A stretch of DNA of 64,000 bases from Neobacillus rhizophilus (lineage in GTDB: Bacteria > Bacillota > Bacilli > Bacillales > Cytobacillaceae), in the NCBI RefSeq assembly GCF_018343535.1, contig NZ_JAGYPF010000003.1, positions 310,001 through 374,000 of the forward strand. The letters are read 5' to 3'. The stretch's first letter is position 1, and each line of letters starts with the position of its first letter. Of the stretch, positions 16,231 through 25,235 are shown piece by piece. The notes below the pieces were generated by a model. That model saw only the letters and a list, made by a program, of their open reading frames with translations, had not been told where the DNA came from and ran no database searches. Position numbers and translations under genes: made by a program.

Positions 16231-19200
16231 ATGAAAAAGTTAGTAGAGGCAACCATGCAAAGAGCCATTCTTATGATTGTGTGTGTTGCCATAATCTTGT
16301 CCTGGGGAGGTATTTCTGCTTACCAGATGCAAAGAGATTATTTACCTGGGATTAATAACACCACCCTTTCAGTTAGTATGAGAGTACCTGGTTATCAAGC
16401 GGCTCAGGTGAAACAACAGGTTACTGATAACCTTGCAAGTGCCGTCAAAACCGTGGATGGTTTGTCCAATGTCGAAACCACTTCATATGACGGCGGCTTA
16501 TTTATGAGTTTGTATTTTCCGATGAATACAGATATGAAGCTAGCCGAGGACCAAGTAAATAAAGCCTTGGCCAATGCCGACCTTCCGTCAACGCTTACAA
16601 GCACTCCTTCCGTGACTCGATTAACAACAAGCTCATTTCCAATTTTGACTTACAGTGTAACAAGTTCAAAATTGGATGAACAAACACTTCGTTCCACTGC
16701 AACACAGGAAATAATCAAACAATTAAAATCCGTTCCTGGAGTAGCGGATGTATCCGCAATCGGGGGAGCAAAAGATGGATATGTATTAACTGTCCGCATG
16801 AAAGACCTTGTGAAAAATGGATTAACATTAGATGATGTGAATAAATCGTTTGCTATGGCTGTTCCATCGATGCCGCAAGGGAATATTGTAAACAACCAAT
16901 TATCAATTCCAGTTTCCTTTGATGGTTTACCATTAACCGAGCAGCAAATGGAAAACGCAACAATTAAGAATAAGGAAGGAAAAGTCATTCCTGTATCGGC
17001 ATTCGGTACCATTACACATTCCTTAAATGACGTAAAGACTGTCTCAAGAACAAATGGAGCGCCAAGTGTTACTTTAAATGTGATTAAAACACCATCGGCC
17101 AATATTACTGATGTTGCTGAACAAGTTAAAGACCGTGTTTCTCATCTTCACTTGGATACAGTAAATCCAAAAGATGTTTCATTCCAAGTTTTACTTGATA
17201 GGGAAAAAGAATTAAACAGTTCTCTTTTCGGTTTAATTCGAGAAGGTTTGCTTGGCTGTTTATTCTCGATGATCTGTGTGTTCTTCTTTTTCCGAAATGT
17301 AAGATCAACTTTATTAATAGCTATTTCACTACCAATTTCCTTATTAGCGACAACGGCTTTTTTAAAGTCAATGGGTATCACGTTAAACATCCTAACGGTT
17401 TCCGGTTTGATCGTAGCGATGGGACGTATTGTCGATGATTCGATTGTTATCTTAGACAACATGTATCGGAAACGGGAAGAATCGAAAGATAAACCGCTGC
17501 TTTCCATTCTTGCTTCATCTGTTGTTGAAATGATTCCAGCGATTTTAGGCTCTACCTTAACGACTATTGCAGTCTATATACCAATCGCCTTTGTTGGCGG
17601 CGTCATTAGTGCATCATACAGCGGATTCGCTTGGTCTGTCGTGATTGCACTCGTCATTTCATTCTTTGTTGCCATGCTTGTCATTCCTGCTCTTGCGTTT
17701 ATGGGATGGAAAGGCGGAAACGGAGAAAAACAAACGGTCAAACTCGATTCGAAAATGAAACCAATTTTACAATCTGCATTCAAGCACAAAAAAGCGATGA
17801 TTATTGTTTCGATCTTAGTCTTTTTAGGTGCCGGCATCTATTCTGCGTTCCTTCCGGTAAGTCTATTGCCTAGTGGAAAAATCGGACAAATTGCCATAAA
17901 AGCAGAATTACCTAAAGGAAGCACCTTAATCCAGGTAGATTCTGAAGTGCAAAAAATTGAAAAAACATTAAAAGAAAATCCAAAGGTGGATGCCTATTCT
18001 GCCAATTTTGGTTCAACCATGACACCTCAAAGTGACGACGTGTTTGACCAAGGCGGCGGCTTTATCACCTATCCGAATGTTGCTAACCTTTCAGTTGTTT
18101 TGAAGAACGACAAGGATGCAGATTCCGTCATTAAAGAGCTGCAAAAACAGCTTCCGACCTTAGCGAAAGATGTAACTTATACAGTAACAAGCCAGAACAT
18201 TTCTGGTGATGATTCACAAATGCGTATTTTGTTCACTGGTTCCGACCAAGCGACATTGGATCAGGTAGCGCAGGAAGCACGAACAAACCTATCGAAAATT
18301 GCAGACTTGAGTGTCGATGGAAAAGTTGATTTAACAAACGGTGCTCCTAAGTACAAGGTGACGTTTGACCAAAAGGCAATTCAGGATAAGGGGGTTAAAG
18401 TGGCGGACATTTTGACCGTTGTAAATCGTTATATGTCTGCATCGAAGGATGCTACAATTATGGTGGATCATAAGGCCCTTCCTGTGGACCAATTTTTAGA
18501 TCAAATTGCTTCAGGTGACAACTCAAATATTACATTAGAGGCTTCTGCTGATGATGTTTTAGCATCTCTTGCTGCTGAAACGTTTAGCGGGAATAATGGT
18601 GAAGTGGTCCGATTTGACCAAATCGCTAAAATCTCGAAAGACCAGTCCCCATCAACTATTAGCGAACGGGATGGTCAGCCATTCTCTCTGGTGACAGCAC
18701 AGATTACATCCAATGATATTGGTAAAGTGTCAAGCCAAGCAGAGAAAGCTCTAAGCAGCATGAAACTTCCTAGCGATGTAACGTACTCATTGGGAGGAAT
18801 CTCTGAGCAAGTAAAAGACATGATTTTTGATATGTCTGTTGCAGTAGCATTTTCTATCCTTTTAGTATTACTGATTACTTCATCCATTTTCAAAGGCTGG
18901 AGAGCTCCATTATCAGTGCTATTAAGCATTCCGCTGGCATTAAGCGGCGTGGTTATCGCGTTAATTTTATTCCATGGTGAATGGAATCTAGCAGCATTGA
19001 TTGGAATTCTCATGCTTACAGGTATAGTGGTAACCAATGGTATTGTGTTAATTGACAAAATCGAAAGAAATCGAAAAGAAGGCATGCCTGTTGAGGAAGC
19101 GGTATTGAATGGCAGCCTTTCAAGGATTAGACCAATCTTGATGACAGCAGCAGCAACTGTACTTACATTATTGCCATTGGCATTTTCTCATAATGCCGAT

Positions 19201-19350
19201 ACCGTTATATCGCAGACACTCGGCATTGTCGTGATTGGCGGTATGGTCACTTCGACCATCAACAGCTTTATTATCATTCCGATTATTTATGAATGGCTGC
19301 ATAAAAAGGCTTCAAAAAATATATCGATGAATGCAAAAAGTATCAGCTAA
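16231..19350 (+). CDS. RND-family efflux transporter (SwrC/AcrB-like)
   Basis: 1039 residues with the RND plan: TM1 (~12-32), large extracytoplasmic loop, TM2-6 (~335-500), second loop, TM7-12 (~855-1025). Proton-relay residues appear in the TM4 segment VAMGRIVDDSIVI. Homologues such as B. subtilis SwrC export surfactin and other lipophilic toxins by proton antiport; here the substrate is inferred only. ATG at 16231 has GGGAGG 7 nt before; the longer frame from 16192 has no site. Carries the triple repeat in its promoter, linking it to the neighbouring two-component system. Confidence 0.93.
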   Translation: MKKLVEATMQRAILMIVCVAIILSWGGISAYQMQRDYLPGINNTTLSVSMRVPGYQAAQVKQQVTDNLASAVKTVDGLSNVETTSYDGGLFMSLYFPMNTDMKLAEDQVNKALANADLPSTLTSTPSVTRLTTSSFPILTYSVTSSKLDEQTLRSTATQEIIKQLKSVPGVADVSAIGGAKDGYVLTVRMKDLVKNGLTLDDVNKSFAMAVPSMPQGNIVNNQLSIPVSFDGLPLTEQQMENATIKNKEGKVIPVSAFGTITHSLNDVKTVSRTNGAPSVTLNVIKTPSANITDVAEQVKDRVSHLHLDTVNPKDVSFQVLLDREKELNSSLFGLIREGLLGCLFSMICVFFFFRNVRSTLLIAISLPISLLATTAFLKSMGITLNILTVSGLIVAMGRIVDDSIVILDNMYRKREESKDKPLLSILASSVVEMIPAILGSTLTTIAVYIPIAFVGGVISASYSGFAWSVVIALVISFFVAMLVIPALAFMGWKGGNGEKQTVKLDSKMKPILQSAFKHKKAMIIVSILVFLGAGIYSAFLPVSLLPSGKIGQIAIKAELPKGSTLIQVDSEVQKIEKTLKENPKVDAYSANFGSTMTPQSDDVFDQGGGFITYPNVANLSVVLKNDKDADSVIKELQKQLPTLAKDVTYTVTSQNISGDDSQMRILFTGSDQATLDQVAQEARTNLSKIADLSVDGKVDLTNGAPKYKVTFDQKAIQDKGVKVADILTVVNRYMSASKDATIMVDHKALPVDQFLDQIASGDNSNITLEASADDVLASLAAETFSGNNGEVVRFDQIAKISKDQSPSTISERDGQPFSLVTAQITSNDIGKVSSQAEKALSSMKLPSDVTYSLGGISEQVKDMIFDMSVAVAFSILLVLLITSSIFKGWRAPLSVLLSIPLALSGVVIALILFHGEWNLAALIGILMLTGIVVTNGIVLIDKIERNRKEGMPVEEAVLNGSLSRIRPILMTAAATVLTLLPLAFSHNADTVISQTLGIVVIGGMVTSTINSFIIIPIIYEWLHKKASKNISMNAKSIS

Positions 19351-19383
19351 AAAGCTTATAGAAATGGCTTGGAGTAATGATAA

Positions 19384-19426
19384 AAAAGGTGATTGACACA
19401 TTTTGTGCCATCACCTTTTCTTTTTT
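19384..19426. terminator. Terminator between RND gene and GNAT gene
   Basis: AAAAGGTGAT / ATCACCTTTT stem followed by CTTTTTT; also works for the convergent GNAT gene. Confidence 0.88.
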
Positions 19427-19429
19427 ACA

Positions 19430-19918
19430 TTAGAATGTCACCAGCATATCCCAAGATGTTCCATCAACACCTATCTTTTTAAAGCCAAATCTTTTGTATA
19501 ACTGCAGGGCAGGATTAGTTGGGTCGACGCTTAAAGAAATCCCTTTATATCCGAATTCTTTTGTGGTTCTTAGTATTTCGCCAAGCAAAACAGTCCCTAT
19601 CCCCTTTCCCCGATATTCCGGCATAAGCGCCATACCCAATAGAGGGGTTTGACTATCGACAAAGCCGTAGGTTTTATTGGATTCATCGAACAATCGAACC
19701 CAAACCGCCCCGATAGGTTGATGATCATGATCCTCCGCAATAATGGCCGTGTCCCCGTTTCTGCCCCAGTCAATTAGAGATTTTTCAATATGCGGTTCGT
19801 TCAAAATATCCCTGGTTGGCCGCGGCTGACCTTCTGGTATATAGATAGCTTGATATAGCATTTCCCATAAAAATTGTTCATCTTTGGTGGTACCGAGCCT
19901 AATATTATATCCGTTCAT
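19430..19918 (-). CDS. GNAT-family N-acetyltransferase
   Basis: 162 residues. Acetyl-CoA binding loop MPEYRGKGIGTVLL (motif A, Q/R-x-x-G-x-G/A) and motif B SVDPTNPALQLYKRFGFKK. Starts 4 nt inside the end of the HAD gene (ATGA overlap) with AAGGGGGG upstream, so the two are translated together. Substrate unknown. Confidence 0.88.
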   Translation of the reverse strand: MNGYNIRLGTTKDEQFLWEMLYQAIYIPEGQPRPTRDILNEPHIEKSLIDWGRNGDTAIIAEDHDHQPIGAVWVRLFDESNKTYGFVDSQTPLLGMALMPEYRGKGIGTVLLGEILRTTKEFGYKGISLSVDPTNPALQLYKRFGFKKIGVDGTSWDMLVTF

Positions 19919-20577
19919 TCGTTTCCCCCCTTAATTTTTTGCAATAATTGCTTCAAGTTTATCTCTTCCATTGAAGACAGCCTGTGGCTATGGCCATGAA
20001 ACTCTAAATGCGATGTAACTTGGTTTGGCACTACTACGCAATGAATTCCTGCTTCTCTTGCCGCTCTGAGACCATTCAAAGAATCTTCAAAGGCAACCGC
20101 TTCGGATGGTTTGATGCCTAGTGCTTTGACAGCTTGAATATATAATTCTGGGTTCGGTTTCACTTTAGAAACATCGTCCCGTGTTTTTATGACATTAAAG
20201 TACTTGAAAATATGGAGCTTTTTTAAAAAACCTTCCACCCACTCACGGCTTGAGCTGGTGGCCAAGCCAATTTTCAATCCTAATTCTTTTGCTTCTTTAA
20301 GGTACTCCTCCACGCCTTCCCGTGCGGCAGGCTCCTTCATTTTTTCTAAAACTATTTGTTTGACAGAGTTTTCAATGACTTCGGAATTTATTGGTGTCGA
20401 CAGGTTTTCTTGGATATAAGCAAATAGTTCGGTGTCGTCCGTTCCTATGACTTTGGAAAACTGCTGCAGCGTAAGGTTTATTCCATAGCCTTTTTCTAGG
20501 ACTTCCTTATAAGCCTCGAACCAGATGGTTTCCGTATCCACAATTAATCCATCAAAATCAAATATGATTGCCTTCAA
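19915..20577 (-). CDS. HAD-superfamily phosphatase (beta-PGM/YcjU-like)
   Basis: 220 residues. HAD motif I IFDFDGLIVDTE, motif II TSS, motif III Lys in SKVKPNPE, motif IV FEDSLNG; helical cap between residues ~15 and 85 (C1 type). TTG start with GAGGTGA 8 nt upstream. Likely a sugar phosphatase or phosphoglucomutase-like enzyme; overlaps the GNAT gene downstream. Confidence 0.9.
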   Translation of the reverse strand: MKAIIFDFDGLIVDTETIWFEAYKEVLEKGYGINLTLQQFSKVIGTDDTELFAYIQENLSTPINSEVIENSVKQIVLEKMKEPAAREGVEEYLKEAKELGLKIGLATSSSREWVEGFLKKLHIFKYFNVIKTRDDVSKVKPNPELYIQAVKALGIKPSEAVAFEDSLNGLRAAREAGIHCVVVPNQVTSHLEFHGHSHRLSSMEEINLKQLLQKIKGGNE

Positions 20578-20659
20578 TTATGTATCACCTCTTTTAATTT
20601 AGACGAAAGTTTTTGGAAAAGGTTTTACCGGGTCGGAATGTTTTGCTGGGGTGAAAATT

Positions 20660-20703
20660 CATAACGATCGGGGCATCGGTTTTTTATGCTGTCCAGGTGT
20701 TAT
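20660..20703 (+). repeat. Solitary unit related to the 52-bp array at 50.7-51.2 kb
   Basis: From CATAACGATCGGGGC to GGTGTTAT, 44 bases, the same length and end motifs as the CATAACGACC...GGGTGTTAT part of the array-3 unit, with a similar T-run centre. Single copy in the space between HAD and nucleotidyltransferase genes. Confidence 0.6.
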
Positions 20704-20801
20704 AGATTTTCAAAGAATTACGGGACCCTATAGGAAAAATATGTTAGATTTTATTTAAGCCGTACTTCATATGGACTACATTATTTAAAAATAGCTAAGG
20801 A

Positions 20802-21374
20802 GTGTTAAAAATTATTAAAAATCAGGAAGATATTATTCAAGTTATCAGAGAAGATATCTGGATGATGGAAATTTTAAAAATAGCAAAAACCATGAATCTG
20901 CCTGATTGGTGGATATGCGCAGGGTTTGTCCGCTCAAAAATATGGGATGTATTGCATGGATTTACCACCAGGACCCCTCTTCAGGATATCGATGTAATTT
21001 ATTTTAATCCGGAAAATATAGATGAGTATGATGAAAAGAAGCGTGAAGAAAAACTAAAAATCCTGAGGCCTGACATTCCATGGTCGATAAAAAATCAGGC
21101 CAGAATGCATGTTATTAACAAACTTGCTCCCTACTCTTCGGCTGTGGATGGTATTTCGAAATTTCCCGAAACAGCAACAGCGGTTGGAGTGAAACTCGAT
21201 GAAAAAGACAACTTAGTAATTTCTTCCCCATGGGGAATCGAGGATTTGATTCATATGGAAGTTAAACCGACCCCATTATTTTTGGCAAATATGGAGCTTA
21301 ATAAAGTTTATTTTAATCGGGTTAAAACAAAGAAATGGGAAGAAACATGGAATCAATTAAAGATATCAACCTAA
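20802..21374 (+). CDS. Nucleotidyltransferase-family protein (COG3575 type)
   Basis: About 190 residues with the COG3575 pattern WWICAGFVRSKIWDVLHG, the acidic pair in QDIDVIYF, and RPDIPWSIKNQARMH. A minimal nucleotidyltransferase-fold protein common in bacilli and enterics; substrate unknown. The start is unclear: the GTG at 20802 overlaps the ribosome site AAGGAGTG, and the codon 8 nt after that site is ATT (20811), with no ATG/GTG/TTG between. The family needs the N-terminal residues, so initiation at this GTG or at a rare ATT is likely. Confidence 0.82.
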   Translation: MLKIIKNQEDIIQVIREDIWMMEILKIAKTMNLPDWWICAGFVRSKIWDVLHGFTTRTPLQDIDVIYFNPENIDEYDEKKREEKLKILRPDIPWSIKNQARMHVINKLAPYSSAVDGISKFPETATAVGVKLDEKDNLVISSPWGIEDLIHMEVKPTPLFLANMELNKVYFNRVKTKKWEETWNQLKIST

Positions 21375-21392
21375 TTTTCGGATAACAAAAAT

Positions 21393-21447
21393 CTTCATAA
21401 CTTCCACGTAAGTTCTCTATAAGTTCTACACAAGAATCTAATAATAT
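21393..21447 (+). promoter_or_regulatory. Promoter of sRNA copy 1 with 11-bp repeats
   Basis: CTTC/GTTC cores at 21393, 21401, 21412 and 21423 (spacing 8, 11, 11), then a -10 element TAATAT (21442-21447). The same spacing is kept in copy 2 although many bases differ. Confidence 0.55.
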
Positions 21448-21453
21448 AAAAGT

Positions 21454-21538
21454 AACTTAATTAGGAAATAAGTTCATTGAACTCATTTCTTAAAACTTCC
21501 CATAATTTTGATTGGTGCTTACACCAATCTATTTTTTT
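21454..21538 (+). ncRNA. Candidate small RNA, copy 1
   Basis: About 85 nt. 5' hairpin (GGAAAT-A-AGTTC pairing with GAACT-C-ATTTC), a conserved single-stranded segment AAAACTTCCCATAAT, then a terminator hairpin GATTGGTG-CTTA-CACCAATC with seven T's. It matches copy 2 at 22828 closely; loop bases differ (ATT versus GTC; CTTA versus CTGT) while stems are kept. No reading frame of note. Lies between the nucleotidyltransferase stop and the convergent bioB terminator, so it might also act as the terminator of the former. Confidence 0.6.
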
Positions 21539-21548
21539 GCCATTTAAA

Positions 21549-21588
21549 AATTATCCCCCCACCATTCAGCGAGCAGTGAGGGGGCTTT
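21549..21588 (-). terminator. Terminator of bioB
   Basis: On the minus strand CCCCCTCACTG pairs with TGGTGGGGGG-type bases around GCTCGC, followed by GATAATTTTTAA. The T run is weak. Confidence 0.6.
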
Positions 21589-21590
21589 CT

Positions 21591-22604
21591 TTAATAGGTT
21601 TCCGCAAATGTCTGGCTTTCTGTTTCAAATGGGTTATCTTCAATTTCGAAGCCCAGGTCTTTAATGAGTTGATAGTCTTCCTCTGCTCCTTGGCCTGCGG
21701 TTGTCAGGTAATCGCCGACGAAAATGGAGTTGGCCATAAACAGCCCCAGATTCTGAAGTGAACGAAGGTTGAATTCACGGCCGCCCGAGATGCGGATTTC
21801 TTTTGTCGGATTGATGAAGCGGAACAGCGCCAAAATTTTGAGGCAACGGATTGGTGTCAATTCGTTTAGATCCTCTAGCTTCGTTCCTTTGACCGGATGA
21901 AGGAAATTAACCGGAATGGAATCAGCATCCAGTTCCCTTAAGGCAAATGCCATCTCAACGATATCATCATCGGTTTCCCCCATTCCGCAAATGACGCCGG
22001 AACAAGGAGAAATCCCCGCTTTCTTCACATTTTCAATCGTTTCGACACGGTCGTCATAATCATGTGTGGTGGTGATATTAGCATGGTGATTGGCACTTGT
22101 ATTGATATTGTGATTGAAGCGGTCTACTCCTGCTGCTTTCAATTTGTAAGCTTGCTCCTCACTGACCAATCCCATACAAGCGCAAATCTTGATTTGCTCG
22201 ACCTCGCTCTTAATCTCTTGAACTGCAGAAATGACGGTATCAACTTCGTTATTGGTCGGTTTCCGTCCGCTCATGACGATACAGTATGTACCGATTTTGT
22301 TTTTCTTTGCTTCCTTGGCGCCCTCCACAATGGTCTGCTTGCTGATGAGGGTATACCGATCGATTTCCGTTTTTGCTTTAATGGACTGCGCACAATATCC
22401 GCAATCCTCTGGACATAGACCGCTTTTGGCGTTAATGATTAAATTTAACTTTACCTTCTTACCATAATAATGTCTGCGGATTTCATAGGCGGCATTGACT
22501 AGAGACAAGATATCGTCGTCTTTAGAGTGCAAAATTTCCTTGGCTTGTTCTTTTGTTAGAACGTATCCTTCGAGCACTTCATTTGCTAGTTTTGACCAAC
22601 TCAC
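21591..22604 (-). CDS. bioB: Biotin synthase
   Basis: 337-residue radical-SAM enzyme converting dethiobiotin to biotin. The [4Fe-4S] motif is in [13 protein letters not shown] (C-x3-C-x2-C), the second-cluster Cys/Arg residues lie in [18 protein letters not shown] and [13 protein letters not shown] start with GAGGTG 5 nt upstream. Stands alone, without other bio genes, but has a BirA operator directly upstream, so it should be repressed when biotin is plentiful. Flanked on both sides by copies of the candidate sRNA. Confidence 0.97.
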   Translation of the reverse strand: MSWSKLANEVLEGYVLTKEQAKEILHSKDDDILSLVNAAYEIRRHYYGKKVKLNLIINAKSGLCPEDCGYCAQSIKAKTEIDRYTLISKQTIVEGAKEAKKNKIGTYCIVMSGRKPTNNEVDTVISAVQEIKSEVEQIKICACMGLVSEEQAYKLKAAGVDRFNHNINTSANHHANITTTHDYDDRVETIENVKKAGISPCSGVICGMGETDDDIVEMAFALRELDADSIPVNFLHPVKGTKLEDLNELTPIRCLKILALFRFINPTKEIRISGGREFNLRSLQNLGLFMANSIFVGDYLTTAGQGAEEDYQLIKDLGFEIEDNPFETESQTFAETY

Positions 22605-22623
22605 ATTATCACCTCAATTTTAT

Positions 22624-22665
22624 TTGTTAACTAAAACAACAAATAGGTTAACATATAAAATTATA
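22624..22665 (-). promoter_or_regulatory. BirA operator and promoter of bioB
   Basis: TTGTTAAC (22624-22631), 15-nt spacer, GTTAACAT (22647-22654), the inverted repeat recognised by Bacillus-type BirA. On the minus strand TATAAT (22665-22660) precedes it, so the operator covers the start of transcription. Confidence 0.85.
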
Positions 22666-22766
22666 AAACAAGTAAACTGTAAATTAAACCATTTTGTACC
22701 AAAGTTTTTGGAAAGGCGATTTACGAATTAGCAGACGGCTTCTTAAAATAAGGTGCCAAGTATAAT

Positions 22767-22824
22767 CTTCACAACTTCCACACATCTTCCCCCTAACTTC
22801 TACATAACTTTTCCCTATTATAAA
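22767..22824 (+). promoter_or_regulatory. Promoter of sRNA copy 2 with 11-bp repeats
   Basis: CTTC cores at 22767, 22775, 22786 and 22797, and CTTT at 22808 (spacing 8, 11, 11, 11; unit about CTTCYACATAA), followed by a -10 element TATTAT/TATAAA at 22816-22824. OmpR-family regulators such as PhoP and ResD use arrays with this period; which one acts here is unknown. Confidence 0.55.
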
Positions 22825-22827
22825 GGT

Positions 22828-22913
22828 AACTTAATTAAGAAATAAGTTCGTCGAACTCATTTCTTAAAACTTCCCATAATCTTGATTGGTGCTGTCACCA
22901 ATCTATTTTTTTT
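22828..22913 (+). ncRNA. Candidate small RNA, copy 2
   Basis: About 86 nt. Hairpin 1: AAGAAAT-A-AGTTC (22837-22849) with GAACT-C-ATTTCTT (22853-22865), 12 of 13 pairs. Single-stranded AAAACTTCCCATAAT, containing a C-rich CUUCCC that could pair with Shine-Dalgarno sequences. Hairpin 2 GATTGGTG-CTGT-CACCAATC (22884-22903) plus eight T's forms the terminator. Ends about 100 bp before kynU, so it is a separate transcript or a leader that terminates. Confidence 0.6.
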
Positions 22914-22940
22914 GCCTCCTTTTCACAAGTGTCCACGAGC

Positions 22941-22953
22941 GGTGCCTGACACC
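22941..22953 (+). repeat. Interspersed GGTGCCTGACACC element, copy 3
   Basis: Preceded by ACGAGC like the copy at 217. Lies between sRNA copy 2 and kynU. Confidence 0.6.
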
Positions 22954-23016
22954 CATTTCCTATACATTGTTACGTTGCAGTTGGAATATATATTTTATAA
23001 GAAAAGGAGGAGACCG

Positions 23017-24303
23017 ATGAACGTAGAAGATTTTGTGCCAACGCTGGATTTTGCCAGAAAATTGGACAATGAAGATGCTCTTTCGGGATTTCGTGATGAG
23101 TTTTTCATCAAGCCGGATTCCATTTATATGGACGGAAACTCTCTAGGTTTGCTTTCCAAACGGGCGGAACGGGCCCTTCTCGATACTATCGAAGCTTGGA
23201 AGGAATATGGAATCGATGGCTGGACAAAAGGAAAGCAGCCATGGTTTTTCCTATCAGAAAAATTGGGAGAAATGACGGCACCCCTTATTGGAGCAGCTCG
23301 GGAGGAGGTAATTGCCTGCAGTTCCACAACTACTAATCTCCATCAGCTCATTGCTACTTTTTATAAACCAACAGGATCCCGCACGAAAATATTAGCCGAT
23401 GGATTAAACTTTCCTAGTGATATTTATGCATTAAAAAGCCAGCTACAGCTTCATGGTCATGATCCGGATGCCCACCTTATATGCGTGAGGAGCCGCGATG
23501 GTAGATTCATAGAAGAGGACGATATTATCGAAGCGATGACCGATGACGTTGCCTTGGTCATCCTTCCGACAGTATTGTACCGGAGCGGGCAAGTACTGGA
23601 TATGAAACGGTTAACGGCGGAAGCACATAAGAGGAATATTTTAATAGGTTTTGATGCCTGCCATTCAATTGGCGCCATCCCTCATTCCTTCAGCGAATGG
23701 GATGTTGATTTTGCCTATTGGTGCAATTACAAATATTTAAACGGCGGGCCTGGGGCAGTCGGTGGTTTGTATGTGAATCGGAAACATTTTGAGGTATCCC
23801 CTGGTTTAGCTGGATGGTTTGGCTCGAACAAAGAGAAGCAATTTGATTTGGAGCATACCTTTACACCGGCGGAAACAGCGGCCGCTTATCAAATTGGCAC
23901 ACCACATGTTTTGAGCCTCGCCCCTCTTATTGGCTCCCTGGAGATGTTCGCTGAAGCCGGGATTGAGAATATTCGATTAAAATCCCTTCAACTTACCCGC
24001 TATTTGATGAAATTAATTGAACATGAGTTGACTGATTTAGATTTCGTGGTTGGAAATCCTCAAGAGGATTCTCGCCGCGGTGGACATGTCAGTCTTGAGC
24101 ATGATGAGGCGGCCCGCATTTGCAAAGCATTAAAAGAAAATGGGATCGTTCCAGATTTCCGAGCTCCTAATATCATCCGGCTGGCTCCGGTTGCTCTTTA
24201 CAACACCTTTGAAGAAGTTTGGAAGGTTGTTCAAGTTCTGAAGGTGATTATGTCGGAGAAGCAGTATGAGAAGTTTGCCAATGAGCGGGATATCGTCGCG
24301 TAG
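23017..24303 (+). CDS. kynU: Kynureninase
   Basis: 428-residue PLP enzyme of the aminotransferase class V fold; cleaves kynurenine to anthranilate and alanine. Visible: substrate/PLP residues in [33 protein letters not shown], and the Schiff-base Lys in [16 protein letters not shown] at 23017 has AAGGAGG 6 nt before; the longer frame from 22882 runs back through the sRNA terminator and is rejected. First of kynU-kynA-kynB. A possible promoter lies around 22967-23000. Confidence 0.95.
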   Translation: MNVEDFVPTLDFARKLDNEDALSGFRDEFFIKPDSIYMDGNSLGLLSKRAERALLDTIEAWKEYGIDGWTKGKQPWFFLSEKLGEMTAPLIGAAREEVIACSSTTTNLHQLIATFYKPTGSRTKILADGLNFPSDIYALKSQLQLHGHDPDAHLICVRSRDGRFIEEDDIIEAMTDDVALVILPTVLYRSGQVLDMKRLTAEAHKRNILIGFDACHSIGAIPHSFSEWDVDFAYWCNYKYLNGGPGAVGGLYVNRKHFEVSPGLAGWFGSNKEKQFDLEHTFTPAETAAAYQIGTPHVLSLAPLIGSLEMFAEAGIENIRLKSLQLTRYLMKLIEHELTDLDFVVGNPQEDSRRGGHVSLEHDEAARICKALKENGIVPDFRAPNIIRLAPVALYNTFEEVWKVVQVLKVIMSEKQYEKFANERDIVA

Positions 24304-24348
24304 CATTAGGTCTTTTTTAAAAAAAATTTAATAAAGGAGCCTAAATGT

Positions 24349-25197
24349 ATGGAAAGCGATGCGCAAGACCAAAACTTTGGTTTAGATAAGGAAATTCAGA
24401 CTGACTTTCAAAAAGAAATGTCCTACGGGGATTATCTTCATCTCGATAACATCCTATCGAGCCAGCGGCTGTTATCCGACCACCACGATGAAATGCTGTT
24501 TATCATCATCCACCAGACGAGCGAGCTATGGATGAAGCTAATTCTGCACGAAGTGAACGCAGCCATCCAATGTATTCTCCGAAACGATTTGGAGCCCTCG
24601 TTTAAGATGCTGTCTCGTGTTTCCAAGATTCAGCAGCAGTTAATCCAGTCGTGGAATGTTCTCACGACCTTGACGCCTGCTGATTACATGCAATTTCGCC
24701 ATAAACTTGGACGTTCTTCCGGGTTCCAATCGTATCAAAATAGGTTGATTGAGTTTGCGTTAGGTCAGAAAAACCCAGGGAAATTGGCTGTTTATCGGCA
24801 TCAGGCTGATCTATATAAAAAGATGTGCGATGCTCTTGGCGAGCCTAGCATTTATGATGCAGCCATCTCCGCCCTTGCAGCTAATGGATTACCTGTTGAT
24901 GGAGTTGTGCTGAAACGAGATTGGTCGGTGTGTTATGAGCCAAATAACAGTGTCGAGGAGGCGTGGCTGGCTGTATACCGCAATACTGATAAATACTGGG
25001 ACCTCTACGAACTGGCTGAAAAGCTGGTCGACATCGGCAATCAGCAGCAGCTCTGGCGGTTTCATCACTTGACGACCGTGGAGAGAATTATTGGCCATAA
25101 AAAAGGAACTGGCGGATCTTCCGGTGTCCCATATTTAAAAAAGGTCATTGACCACCAATTCTTCCCGGAGCTCTTGAGCCTAAGGACAAAGCTGTAA
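24349..25197 (+). CDS. kynA: Tryptophan 2,3-dioxygenase
   Basis: 282-residue haem dioxygenase, oxidises Trp to N-formylkynurenine. Contains the family segments [29 protein letters not shown] (distal side, substrate contacts), [13 protein letters not shown], and the haem-ligand His in [15 protein letters not shown] followed by GTGGSSG. AAGGAG 9 nt upstream. Middle gene of the operon, first step of the pathway. Confidence 0.96.
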   Translation: MESDAQDQNFGLDKEIQTDFQKEMSYGDYLHLDNILSSQRLLSDHHDEMLFIIIHQTSELWMKLILHEVNAAIQCILRNDLEPSFKMLSRVSKIQQQLIQSWNVLTTLTPADYMQFRHKLGRSSGFQSYQNRLIEFALGQKNPGKLAVYRHQADLYKKMCDALGEPSIYDAAISALAANGLPVDGVVLKRDWSVCYEPNNSVEEAWLAVYRNTDKYWDLYELAEKLVDIGNQQQLWRFHHLTTVERIIGHKKGTGGSSGVPYLKKVIDHQFFPELLSLRTKL

Positions 25198-25235
25198 TAC
25201 ACTTAGGCTATAAATGTGTTGGAGGCGGTATTTGA

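Noticed and set aside
16104-16355. 83-codon plus-strand frame before the RND gene
   Set aside because: Overlaps the RND start in another frame and has no ribosome site.
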